Shown piece by piece: positions 35,571 through 46,519 of a stretch of DNA of 64,000 bases. Positions within the stretch are counted from its first letter, which is position 1. The number at the start of each line of letters is the position of its first letter. The DNA lies in assembly GCA_031761405.1 (NCBI GenBank), contig JASEVX010000367.1, positions 1-64,000 of the forward strand, written 5' to 3'. The notes under the pieces were generated by a model that was given only the letters and a program-made list of their open reading frames with translations, made no database searches and was not told the origin of the DNA. Both the position numbers and the translations under genes were made by a program. This stretch comes from Serripes groenlandicus (lineage: Eukaryota > Mollusca > Bivalvia > Cardiida > Cardiidae).

Positions 35571-35740
35571 TCAACCCTTTCCCATATGCAACAAAGCAGC
35601 TGGAGACAACGTTGAAAACATCTATTCAAACAAACACATAGAAAACACTAACATTAAAGATAACCTTTGAAAATACATGATATAGAGAAGCAGTGAAAGT
35701 GATTGTCGAGTAATATAACCTTTGAAAACATTATGCCCCC
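35571..35740 (+). mobile_element. Old MITE copy
   Basis: Diverged left tip (caaccctttcccatatgcaac), agcagctggagacaacgttg, aaacacatagaaaac; the right end is not recognisable. Same family as the copy at 58775. Confidence 0.55.
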
Positions 35741-35786
35741 ATTATGGGGTTAATAGATATTACAAACAAAAATGTAGGTTCTTTAC

Positions 35787-35819
35787 CTGATGGGACAATT
35801 CCTGCAAGTGGCCCGTCCG
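35787..35819 (-). CDS. 33-nt microexon of the phase-1 gene
   Basis: Acceptor cactctttgttacag at 35819 and donor atcag|gtaaagaacc at 35786. It encodes DGPLAGIVPS in phase 1, after an Ala codon split with the upstream exon. It is the duplicate partner of 34986-35018. Confidence 0.7.
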
Positions 35820-36135
35820 CTGTAACAAAGAGTGTACACATTTATTCATCTTATATAATTTATGTTTATGTTTATGTTAACATTTATAGACTCCAATACA
35901 ATAATACGCATAGAAGTTCGGTACCTATATTATGTCTCTGAAGACACACCTTCTACCACTTGAACACAAAAGGTTTTGTTTAAAAATGTATTATTCATTT
36001 AATGCCTTAATAACCTTACTTATCAAGTCATAAAAAATAAAATATATAAAATCTTCAGTAAATGAATTTCATAAATGCCCGTATGTACCTTAGGAAAGGT
36101 TAAGATACTGAACTAAAGAAATGATATATAATTAC

Positions 36136-36183
36136 CTTCTGGTGTGCAAATAAGCCTCGAATATATTGGAGTTAGTTCGTCTT
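36136..36183 (-). CDS. 48-nt microexon of the phase-1 gene
   Basis: Acceptor gttgtttttcag at 36183 and donor agaag|gtaattata at 36135. The phase-1 frame reads DELTPIYSRLICTPE and continues into the 33-nt exons without a stop. Upstream exons must lie further right or outside the window; none was found. Confidence 0.6.
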
Positions 36184-37475
36184 CTGAAAAACAACAATCA
36201 TTTAAAGTAAAACGTTATGCTTACGGTGAAAACATGCAAGACAATCTTCTGTTTGTGTGTGGAAATATGAACAATAAATATTTAATATAGTATTGCTTTC
36301 TAAACCATGCAGTCACACAGGTTGAATTGTCTTGGTAAATCAACGAAGTCAATTCACAATTTAACGAAAGCGACAGAGCGCTTCGTCATTTGGATTCGTT
36401 GTCAAAGTATTAGAAAGGGAATACATGTATATAAATATATAAAGTGTGTGAAGTTGGCAGAGCATTAGACGTTAGACATTAGACATTCAAAAAAATGAAT
36501 GTCTAATTAGACATTAGACATTCGATTAGACATTCGCAAATTTTGATTATCGAATGTCTAATTAGACATTTGAAGAAAGATTCGCAAATTTAAAATATCG
36601 AATGTTTAATTAGACATTAAACATTCGATTAGACATTCGCACATTTTCATGATCGAATGTCTAATTAGACATTAGACATTCGAATAGACATTCGCAAATT
36701 ACCATACGTAGGTCTCGAATTCGTCGGAGATCAATGTACATTAAAAAAACGAATGTCTAATTGGTCAGTTAGACATTAGACATTCGATTAGACATTCGAA
36801 AATTCAGAGATTTAGGTACCAAATTTGTCTGAGGTCATTGTACATGCAAAAAACGAATGTCTAATTAGTCAGTTAGACATTAGACATTCGATTAGACATT
36901 CGCAAATTACCATACTTAGGTTCCAAATTTGTCGGAGATCAATGTACATTAAAAGAACGAATGTCTAATTGGTCAGTTAGACATTAGACATTCGATTAGA
37001 CATTCGCAAATTAAGAGATTTAGATACAAAGTTTATCGGAGGTCATTGTACATGCAAAAAACGAATGTCTAATTGGTCAGTTAGACATTAGACATTCGAT
37101 TAGACATTCGCAAATTACCATATTTAGGTTCCAAATTTGTCGGAAGATCAATGTACATGCAAAAAACGAATGTCTAATTAGTCAGTTAGACATTAGACAT
37201 TCGATTAGACATTCGCAAATTAAGAGATTTAGATACCAAATTTGTCGGAGGTCATTGTACATGCAAACAACGAATGTCTAATTGGTCAGTTAGACATTAG
37301 ACATTCGATTAGACATTCGCAAATTAAGAGATTTAGGTACCAAATTTGTCTGAGGTCATTATGAAGGCAAAAAACGAATGTCTAATTGGTCAGTTAGACA
37401 TTAGACATTCGATTAGACATTCGCAAATTAAGAGATTTAGATACAAAATTTGTCGGAGGTCATTGTACATGCAAA

Positions 37476-38568
37476 CAAGAGCTGTCGGAGGACAGCGCGC
37501 TCGACTATATGCCGCTTATTCACATAAAGCACTATTTCATTATATTGCACTTAAGTACTACTATTAACCCTTTCCCTCATACGGCAATTCTGCAGCAGAC
37601 GAATTTGAACTTATTTTGTCAAAACATAGAAAATCTCCATAATTGAATGGATAACCTATGACAAAAAGTGGAAAACATTGTGGCAAAATGTTCTAAGTAA
37701 TTCAAGGGCCATTACTCCATATTTAGGATGCAATGGAGTTATCTAACCTAATTGTACGATGGTCCTTAACAAATGTGTGAAGTATGAAGTGATTTGAATT
37801 ATGAAACTTTAACGCAAATGTTAAAACTGACCGAGTTTAAAAATAGCAAAACCTTAAAAAAAGGTTTACCAAATGTTTGACATCATGCAAAACCCGTTTT
37901 ATATGTTGAAGAATTATATTTGATAAATAAATGATCACAATTAGAAAGGAATTATTGAGAAAAATAAATTCCAACTTGCCCTAAAACTTTAACCACCCAA
38001 AATCATGTTTTTTACCCCCCCAAAAAGGTCACATTCAGCATCTTCAGCATTCAATGTGAAGAAAGGTATAAGATGTAACTACATTCCAAATATTAAAGCC
38101 GTAGCACAAATACTTATTGAGAAAAATTAAAAAATTAAATGAAAATGCCAACTTGCCCTAAAACTTTAACCACCCAAAATCACATCTTTTACCCCAAAAA
38201 GAAGGTCACACTCAGAATCTTCAGCATACAATATGAAGACAGGTATTAGATGTAATTATATTCCAAATATAAAAGCCCTAGCATAAGTAACTATTGAGAA
38301 AAAAAAAAATCCAACTTGCCCTAAAACTTTAACCACAGAAAATCATGTTTTTTACCCCAAAAAGAAGGTCACACTCAGTACCTTTAACATTCAATGTGAA
38401 GAAAGGTATAAGATGTAACTATATTCCAAATATTAAAGCCCTAGCACAAATACTTATGAATGAAAATGCTAACTTGCCCTTAAACTTTAACCGGACGCCG
38501 ACGGAGACGCCGACGCCGACGCCGGGGCGAGTAGTAAAGCTCTCATATTCTTCGAATAGTCGAGCTAA
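37476..38568 (+). mobile_element. C-type element inside the foldback arm
   Basis: Head CAAGAGCTGTCGGAGGACAG, then cgcgctcgac. Monomers carry caacttgccctaaaactttaacca, aaaatcatgttttttacccc, ggtcacactcag and cattccaaatattaaagcc. The tail is gacgccgacgccgacgccgg, then agctctcatattcttcgaatagtcgagctaa. It interrupts a subrepeat in gtacatgcaaa|aaacgaatg without duplicating the target. A MITE fragment lies inside. Confidence 0.9.
37564..37686 (+). mobile_element. Truncated piggyBac-like MITE
   Basis: TTAA at 37564, CCCTTTCCCTCATACGG tip and the left half up to acattgtggcaaaa, then an abrupt change to ttctaagtaattcaagggcc. The right half is lost. It sits inside the C-type element. Confidence 0.8.
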
Positions 38569-40446
38569 AAACGAATGTCTAATTGGTCGGTTAGACATTA
38601 GACATTCGCAAATTACCATATTTAGGTTCCAAATTCGTGGAAGATCAATGTACATGCATAAACGAATGTCTAATTGGTCAGTTAGACATTAGACATTCGA
38701 TTAGACATTCGAAAATTACCATACTTAGGTTCAAAATTCGTCGGAGATCAATGTACATTAAAAAAAACAAATGTCTAATTGGTCAGTTAGACATTAGACA
38801 TTCGATTAGCGTTCGCAAATGAAGAGATTTGGGTACCAAATTTGTCTGAGGTTATTGTACATGCAAAAAACGAATGTCTAATTGGTCAGTTAGACATTAG
38901 ACATTCGATTAGACATTCGCAAATTCAGAGATTTAGGTACCAAATTTGTCGAAGGTCATTGTACATGCAAAAAACGAATGTCTAATTGGTCAGTTAGACA
39001 TTAGACTAGACATTCGCAATTTACCATATTTAGGTTCCAAATTCGTGGAAGATCAATGTACATGCAAAAAACGAATGTCTAATTGGTCAGTTAGAAATTA
39101 GACATTCGATTAGACATTCGCAAAAGAAGAGATTTGGGTACCAAATTTGTCTGAGGTCATTGTACATGCAAAAAAAGAATGTCTAATTGGTCAGTTAGAC
39201 ATTAGACATTCGATTAGACATTCGCAAATTCAGAGATTTAGGTACCAAAGTTGTCGGAAGTCATTGTACATGCAAAAAACGAATGTCTAATTGGTCAATT
39301 AGACATTAGACATTCGCAAATTACCATACTTAGGTTCCACATTCGTGGAAAATCAATGTACATGCAAAAAACGAATGTCTAATTGGTCAGTTAGACATTA
39401 GACATTCGATAAGACATTCAAAAAATTACCAAACTTAGGTTCAAAATTCGTCGGAGATCAATGTACATTAAAAAATCGAATGTCTAATTGGTCAGTTAAA
39501 CATTAGACATTCGATTAGACATTCGCAAATGAAGAGATTTGGGTACCAAATTTGTCTGAGGTCATTGTACATGCAAAAAACGAATGTCTAATTGGTCAGT
39601 TAGACATTAGACATTCGCAAATTCAGAGATTTAGGTACCAAATTTGTCGGAGGTCATTGTACATGCAAAAAACGAATGTCTAATTGGTCAATTAGACATT
39701 AGACATTTGATTAGACATTCGCAAATTACCATACTTAGGTTCCAAATTTGTCGGAGATCAATGTACATTAAAGAAACGAATGTCTAATTGGTCAGTTAGA
39801 CATTAGACATTCGATTAGACATTCGCAAATTAAGAGATTAAGGTACCAAATTTGTCTGAGGTCATTCTATATGCAAAAAACGTCTAATTGGTCAGTTAGA
39901 CATTAGACATTCGATTAGACATTCGCAAATTAAGAGATTTAGATACAAAATTTGTCGGAGGTCATTGTACATGCAAAAAACGAATGTCTAATTGGTCAGT
40001 TAGACATTAGACATTCGCAAATTACCATATTTAGTTGGTCAGTTAGACATTCGATTAGACATTCGAAAATTACCATACTTAGGTTCAAAATTCGTTGGAG
40101 ATCAATGTACATTAAAAAACGAATGTCTAATTGGTCGGTTAAACATTAGACATTCGAATAGACATTCGCAAATGAAGAGATTTGGGTACCAAATTTGTCT
40201 GAGGTCATTTGTACATGCAAAAAACAAATGTCTAATTGGTCAGTTAGACATTAGACATTCGCAAATTCAGAGATTTTGGTACCAAATTTGTCGGAGATCA
40301 TTGTACATGCAAAAACCGAATGTCTAATTGGTCAATTAGCCATTTGACATTCGGTTAGACATTCGCAAATTACCATACTTAGGTTCCAAATTCGTGGAAG
40401 ATCAATGTACATGCAAAAAAACGAATGTCTAATTGGTCGGTTAGAC

Positions 40447-41977
40447 ATTAGACATTCGATTAGACATTCGTTTTTTGCATGTACAATGACCTCAGACAAA
40501 TTTGGTACCTAAATCTCTTAATTTGCGAATGTCTAATGTCTAACTGACCAATTAGACATTCGTTTTTTGCATGTACAATGACCTCAGACAAATTTGGTAC
40601 CTAAATATCTTAATTTGCGAATGTCTAATCGAATGTCTAATGTCTAACTGACTAATTAGATATTCGTTTTTTGCATTCACAATGACCTCAGACAAATTTG
40701 GTACCTAAATCTCTTAATTTGCGAATGTCTAATCGAACGTCTAATGTCTAACTGACCAATTAGGCATTCGTTTTTGGCATGTACAATGACCTCAGACAAA
40801 TTTGGTTCCTAAATCTCTGAATTTTCGAATGTCTAATCGAATGTCTAATGTCTAACTGCCGAAATAGACATTCGTTTTTTGAATGAAAATTTATCTGCGA
40901 CGAATTTGAAACATAAGTATGGTAATTTGCGAATGTCTAATCGAATGTCTAATGTCTAACTGACCAATTAGACGTTTTTTGCATATAGAATGACCTCAGA
41001 CAAATTTGGTACCTAAATCTCTTAATTTGCGAATGTCTAATCGAATGTCTAATGTCTAACTGACCAATTAGACATTCGTTTCTTTAATGTACATTGATCT
41101 CCGACAAATTTGGAACCTAATTATAGTAATTTGCGAATGTCTAATCGAATGTCTAATGTCTAACTGACCAATTAGACATTCGGTTTTTTAATGTACATTG
41201 ATATCCGACAAATTTGGAACCTAAGTATGGTAATTTGCGAATGTCTAATCGAATGAATGAATGAATGTATATTGTTTTATGGCGCATCGACAGCTAAGGT
41301 CATGTAGCGCGCAATTAAATTTAACTATTCATGATCCCTGGGTAAACAAACCAGTACTAGGCTAGAAAATGTGCCTTGCCCAAGGGCACTCCACCATGAG
41401 TCTAATCGAATGTCTAATTGACCAATTAGACATTCGTTTTTTGCATGTACAATGACCTCAGACAAATTTGGTACCTAAATATCTTAATTTGCGAATGTCT
41501 AATCGAATGTCTAATGTCTAACTGACCAATTAGACATTCGTTTTTTGCATGTACATTGATCTTCCACGAATTTGGAACCTAAGTATGGTAATTTGCGAAT
41601 GTCTAATGTCTAACTGACGAATTAGACATTCGTTTTTTGCATGTACAATGACCTCAGACAAATTTGGTACCTAAATCTCTTAATATGCGAATGTCTAATC
41701 GAATGTCTAATGTCTAACTGACCAATTAGACATTCGTTTTTTTAATGTACATTGATCTCCGACAAATTTGGAACCTAAGTATGGTCATTTGCGAATGTCT
41801 AATCGAATGTCTAACTGACCAATTAGACATTCGTTTTTTTAATGTACATTGATCTCCGACGAATTCGATAATCAAACTTTGCGAATGTCTAATCGAATGT
41901 CTAATGTCTAATTAGACATTCATTTTTTTTAAATGTCTAATGTCTAACGTCTAATGCTCTGCCAACTTCACACACTT
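40447..41977 (-). repeat. Right foldback arm
   Basis: The same ~104-bp subrepeats in inverted orientation (acgaatgtctaat read on the minus strand). It is shorter than the left arm and contains a SINE fragment at 41250-41400. Confidence 0.93.
41250..41400 (-). mobile_element. 5'-truncated SINE in the foldback arm
   Basis: Minus-strand SINE tail: tcatggtggagtgcccttgg, tagcctagtactggtttg, atgaatag, then (ATTC)n at 41250-41265. The flanks gtctaatcgaatg on both sides are compatible with a target duplication, though this word is also part of the host subrepeat. Confidence 0.7.
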
Positions 41978-41986
41978 AAATATATA

Positions 41987-42379
41987 GGGGTTTCAAAAAC
42001 CTCACGAATAATCACGAACTCGTGTTTCATTTGTTAAGCTTCCTTTGATTCAGAAATCGACTGTGACATATTTCGTTTTTCGTAAGAAAGGTCCCGTTAT
42101 GTCTTCCGAGAAATGAAAATATAATCAAACAGATATTGAGGTTGTCAACGATTAAATTACCATTACATTTAAGTCAATGTTTATGTTATTGAATAATGTT
42201 AAATATTTGGAAAAGCAACCTGCTATAGCGCTTCAGTTGTTCAATTCATGTGTTGACTTTATATTTAACTTATGCCTGTCCAGTATGAGGTTTTACCAAA
42301 TCGAAAGAGCTCAAATCAGTTTATTTAGCCTTTTTGTAAATCTATAGTGGGTGTAAAAAAAGTACAGTTATGCCGCTGT
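41987..42379. other. Non-coding spacer
   Basis: No gene or recognised repeat. Confidence 0.35.
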
Positions 42380-43009
42380 CTATGGAGAACTAGGGCGCTA
42401 CCCTTTAAACATTAATAGACATGTCCACATTTTAAAATATTGGTTAAACCTTATTAAAACTAACAACATTTTACTTAAAACCGAGTCTTTCAAGCGTAAA
42501 AGGAGGTAAAAATTGGGTATATAATCTCAAGTTAATGTTAAGCGAATTTTGTTTTTCATATATCTTGACAATCCAGGATCAATAGACAGTAAATCCTTTT
42601 TACCACTTTTCAAGCAAAGACTAATTGACATATTTCTTCAAAGGTGGCAGTCTGATTTATTAAACAACTCTATATTAAACTCTTTATATATACACATCAA
42701 AAATGATTTTGGTTTGTTAAATATCTTTCTCAAATAAGTTTATTTAATCTAAGAAAACAAATTACAACTATTCGTGTTTCTTCTTACAATTTATTTATTG
42801 AAATATAACGCTATGGATGAGAGAGGAAAGAAAGGTGTGAGCGAGTATACAGGGACATTGAAGATGAGTTCCATTTTACTTGCAAATGTAATTTCTATTC
42901 TGATATCAGAGTAAAATGTATCTACAAGTACTATATCACCCGTCCAAATATGTTTAAATTCACCAAACTTCTTTCATCAACTATAAAGAAAAGATGGTTT
43001 CTCTCGTAA
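42380..43009 (+). pseudogene. C-terminal fragment of a non-LTR retrotransposon ORF
   Basis: Pieces in shifting frames: ENGRYPLN-like start near 42385 (GRYPLNINRHVHILKYWL); 42590-42735 (FLPLFKQRLIDIFLQRWQSD, LYIHIKNDFGLLNIFLK); 42740-42800 (LRKQITTIRVSSYNLFIE); and 42836-43009 (CERVYRDIEDEFHFTCKCNF, then KFTKLLSSTIKKR, ending TAA). The CxHxxxC arrangement and order match the zinc-finger tail after reverse transcriptase in mollusc non-LTR elements. The RT itself is absent. The next element begins immediately. Confidence 0.7.
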
Positions 43010-43010
43010 C

Positions 43011-44236
43011 TTGAAGTTTTATAAATCATTTTGGAATAAAATTGGACATTTTGTTGTAAGATCTTTGAATCAGGCTTTTATCTCAAATAAGTTTTCAAAT
43101 AATATTAAATTAGGAACAATAACGTGTAAACCAAAAGTCAATAAAGCGAAGCAATTTCTTAAAAATTGGAGACCTATCACTTTACTTAACGTGTTATACA
43201 AAATAGCTTCAGGAACTTTAGCGAAAAGGCTTAAAACCGTTTTAGACTATTTAATATCAAACGATCAAACTGGTTTTATTAAAGGACGTTTTATAGGAGA
43301 AAATACAAGATTAGTATATGACACAATGAAATACTGTGAAGAAAATCATATCACAGGTCTCTTGATGTTAATCGATTTTGAAAAAGCGTTTGACTATTTG
43401 TCTTTTAATTTTATAGAAAAAACTTTAGATTCTTTTAAATTTAAAAAGTGGATTAAACAGTTTAAATTGCTTGGAATCAACTTTGTTGTCAGCCTACTAA
43501 CGCCAATATGGAGAATAACGGTAGTTGTGACGATTTTAATTCCTATATTAACACATTTATTTATCAGTTTACCATCACCAAAAGATGATTTTATCAAACA
43601 GTTAAACGACATACTATTGGGTTATGTATGGGAAGGTAAAGCGAAAATTAAACGTTCTGTTTTTATAAAACAATATGCAGACGGTGCTTTAAAGATGATT
43701 GACACATAATGTTATATTTGTAGCATGAAAATAAAATTATTTAAAAAATTATTAATTCGTGAAGAAAGTAATTGCTACAAGTTAGTTCACAATATTTTTG
43801 ATGTTGAAACAATTTTAATATCGGAAAAAAATACTGTGAATACGTATCAAAGAGTATAAGAAATGAATTTTGGTTAGATGTATTGAATGCATATGTAACC
43901 TTTATAGAAAAGGTACGTTTTAATAATTGGTGTGAAGTTTTAGACATGCCTTTGTTCTATAATGAACATTTTCTTTATAATTCAAAACATATTTTCATCG
44001 AAGATTTCTATAACCGAGGCATAAAGCTTGTAAAGGATACGATGGATGTAAATGGATATTTTCTAACCTTGGAGAATATTAAAAGCAATATGGGAAAAGT
44101 GTCAATTGCCTAATATTACATAGTCTAAGAAATTTTATAAGGTCCTTTATAACAGAGAATAATATTGCAAAATCTGATTTCCCGTTATATACAGCCCATA
44201 ACCCATGTATCAACTTCTATTTATACGATATTTTAA
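43011..44236 (+). pseudogene. L1/Tx1-like reverse transcriptase, 5' part
   Basis: The frame at 43011-43706 has RT motifs: NWRPITLLNVLYKIAS (fingers), GFIKGRFIGENTRLVYD and LLMLIDFEKAFDYLSFNFIE (first catalytic Asp region, F.KAFD). After KKWIKQ near 43460 it jumps to FKLLGINFVV and LFISLPSP..GYVWEGKAKIKRS, which normally follow the YADD box. The second catalytic motif is therefore deleted and the RT is dead. Further frameshifted pieces follow (NEFWLDVLNAYVTFIEK near 43862-43920, and YFLTLENIKSNMGK). The 5' end, including any endonuclease, is missing. Confidence 0.85.
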
Positions 44237-46047
44237 CAAGAGTTGTCGGAGGACAATATAGCTCGCCTATCAGGGATATCGTCTATCAGGGCCTACTTCA
44301 GAACAGTTATAGCATGGGTATAAAGTCCAAAATCCAAAAGTGGAATAATTCAGTTGAAATTGAATTTACAAAAGAAAGACAAGAATTACGCGTAATTAAA
44401 TGTCTCACTGTGTCCCCTGCTTTGACTATCAAGGCAAGTGTAAAAGACAAAAAGTAAACAAAACTCTAACATTGAGCTAAACACAATTATTTTTAAACAA
44501 GAAATAATAAATTTTTTTTTTAAAAAATACAAGAAATTTAAAAAAGAAAATTGAGCTGAACACAAAGTTCTAAAATTCAAGAAAAAAAAAAAAAAAAAAA
44601 AAAAAAATAATGCTCAAAGTTCAAAAATACAAGAAAATTAAAAAAAAAATGAAATTAATCCAACAAAATATGAAGAAGCTATGCCCAATTTTCAAAATCC
44701 AGCAAAAAACAAATGTTTTACCCCAAAAAATATGAAAGCCCTAGAACCAGTACTTATTGAAGAAAAAAAAAATCGAAACTTTAACGTTGAGCTAAACGCA
44801 AAATTGAAAAATACAAGAAAAGAAAAAGAAAAAAAATCCAAATGTTTGAAAAAAATCCATTCCAGAGTTATGGGACTTGACATACAAGGTCCCCTAATGA
44901 CCCTTAATAAGTGTGTGAAGTTTGAAAGCAACAGCATACACAGTGTCTGAGAAAAGGCCTTGCACGCAAAGGTTTGACCAAATTTCTAAGTCCAAAAAGG
45001 GGCACAATTCAGTCAAAATCCATTCCAGAGTTATAGGACTTGACATACAAGGTCCCCTAATGATCCTGAATAAGTGTGTGAAGTTTGAAAGCAACAGCAT
45101 ACACAGTGTCTGAGGAAAGGCCTTGCACGCAAAGGTTTGACCAAAATTCTAAGTCGAAAAAGGGGCACAATTCAGTCAAAATCCATTCCAGAGTTATGGG
45201 ACTTGACATACAAGGTCCCCTAATGACCCTGAATAAGTGTGTGAAGTTTGAAAGCAACAGCATACACAGTGTCTGAGAAAAAGCCTTGCACGCAAAGGTT
45301 TGACCAAATTTCTAAGTCCAAAAAGGGGCACAATTCAGTCAAAATCCATTCCAGAGTTATGGGACTTGACATACAAGGTCCCCTAATGATCCTGAATAAG
45401 TGTGTGAAGTTTCAAAGCAACAGCATACACAGTGTCTGAGAAAAGGCCTTGCACGCAAAGGTTTGACCAAAATTCTAAGTCGAAAAAGGGGCACAATTCA
45501 GTCAAAATTCATTCCAGAGTTATGGGACTTGACATACAAGGTCCCCTAATGACCCTGAATAAGTGTGTGACGTTTGAAAGCAACAGCATACACAGTGTCT
45601 GAGAAAAGACCTTGCACGCAAAGGTTTGACCAAAATTCTAAGTCGAAAAAGGAGCACAATTCAGTCAAAATTCATTCCAGAGTTATGGGACTTGACATAC
45701 AAGGTCCCCTAATGACCATGAATAAGTGTGTGAAGTTTGAAAGCAACAGCATACACAGTGTCTGAGAAAAGGCCTTGCACGCAAAGGTTTGACCAAATTT
45801 CTAAGTCCAAAAAGGGGCACAATTCAGTCAAAATCCATTCCAGAGTTATGGGACTTGACATACAAGGTCCCCTAATGATCCTGAATAAGTGTGTGAAGTT
45901 TCAAAGCAACAGCATACACAGTGTCTGAGAAAAGGCCTTGCACGCAAAGGTTTGACCAAGCTGGCAACGCGGACGCCAACGCCAACACCAACGCCAACGC
46001 CGGGGTGATAACATAAGCTCCCCTATTTCTTCGAATAGGCGAGCTAA
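44237..46047 (+). mobile_element. C-core element inserted in the retrotransposon
   Basis: CAAGAGTTGTCGGAGGACAA head, an A-rich segment with A26 near 44582-44607, about seven 163-bp monomers, and tail gacgccaacgccaacaccaacg..gcgagctaa. Spacing of the gtgtgtgaag motif is 163 bp throughout (44911, 45074, 45237, 45400, 45563, 45726, 45889). Because 163 = 3x54+1, each monomer carries the same 62-63-residue open frame shifted by one base. These frames are artefacts. Confidence 0.93.
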
Positions 46048-46500
46048 TAAAAACTAACTCGAACAAATTTGTCTATAATACATTAACATTTAATAGTGCG
46101 GTGCCAACAAGTCGGAAAAAATGGATGGTGTTGTTTCCAAATAAAAACATAAACTGGAAAACTAAATATTGCAATGTTTTCATATTTCTAAATGATACCT
46201 ATATACAATGGTTACAGACCCAAATAATACATAAGATATTACCAACTAATTCATTGTTACATAAAATGAAATTAGTAGATACAAAGTTATGCAATTTCTG
46301 TTTAACGCAAGAGGAAACATTAAACCATTATTTATTGAATGCGAACAAGTTAAACCCTTAATCCAATATCAATGAAATATATCCAAATTTAGAGATATCA
46401 AATATAGATATTCTTCTAGGTTGCGATAAGAATGATTTTAAACTGGAAACTCTATTATTAAATGTCAAACGCTAGTTATACTCATGTAAAACTAGAACTA
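46048..46500 (+). pseudogene. L1/Tx1-like reverse transcriptase, 3' part
   Basis: Continues the frame broken at 44236: VPTSRKKWMVLFPNKNINW, then WLQTQIIHKILPTNSLLHKM and LCNFCLTQEETLNHYLL. This is the CxxC..H zinc-finger region that ends such ORFs. A frameshift in the ..CEQVKPL segment and later stops follow. The join across the inserted element keeps the frame. Confidence 0.85.
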
Positions 46501-46519
46501 TCACTGAATGTGATTAATA

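Larger units (their letters stand above)
36720..40446 (+). repeat. Left foldback arm, ~104-bp subrepeats
   Basis: The unit is cgaatgtctaattggtcag, ttagacattagacattcg, attagacattcgcaaatt, then one of two linkers (accatacttaggttccaaat..gatcaatgtac, or aagagatttaggtaccaaat..gtcattgtac). The two linkers often alternate, so the higher-order unit is partly dimeric. Within each unit gaatgtctaat and attagacattc are themselves inverted, so symmetry exists at two scales. Confidence 0.93.
36433..41986. mobile_element. Complete foldback element with 9-bp target duplication
   Basis: The body 36442-41977 (5,536 bp) is flanked by AAATATATA at 36433-36441 and 41978-41986. The outer ~39 bp of each end (aagtgtgtgaagttggcag, agcattagacgttagacatt) are exact inverted copies. 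Both arms are arrays of ~104-bp subrepeats. Orientation switches near 40446, giving a left arm of about 4.0 kb (1.09 kb of it an insertion) and a right arm of about 1.5 kb. No protein is encoded. Foldback elements with tandem-repeat arms are known from flies and sea urchins. A 9-bp duplication suits FB- or Mutator-like insertion. Confidence 0.93.

Noticed and set aside
37346..40149. Small proteins with NECLIGQLDIRHSIRHS motif
   Set aside because: Translations of the foldback subrepeat; they recur per unit and have no independent support.
36720..41950. Possible CRISPR-like array because of regular palindromic repeats
   Set aside because: Spacers are not unique (two recurrent linkers), the units invert at one centre, and a 9-bp target duplication flanks the whole: this is a foldback element in a eukaryote.
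44681..45928. Series of 62-63-residue proteins with nearly the same sequence, on both strands
   Set aside because: They repeat every 163 bp with a one-base frame shift per monomer. They are shadows of the tandem core and not a gene family.
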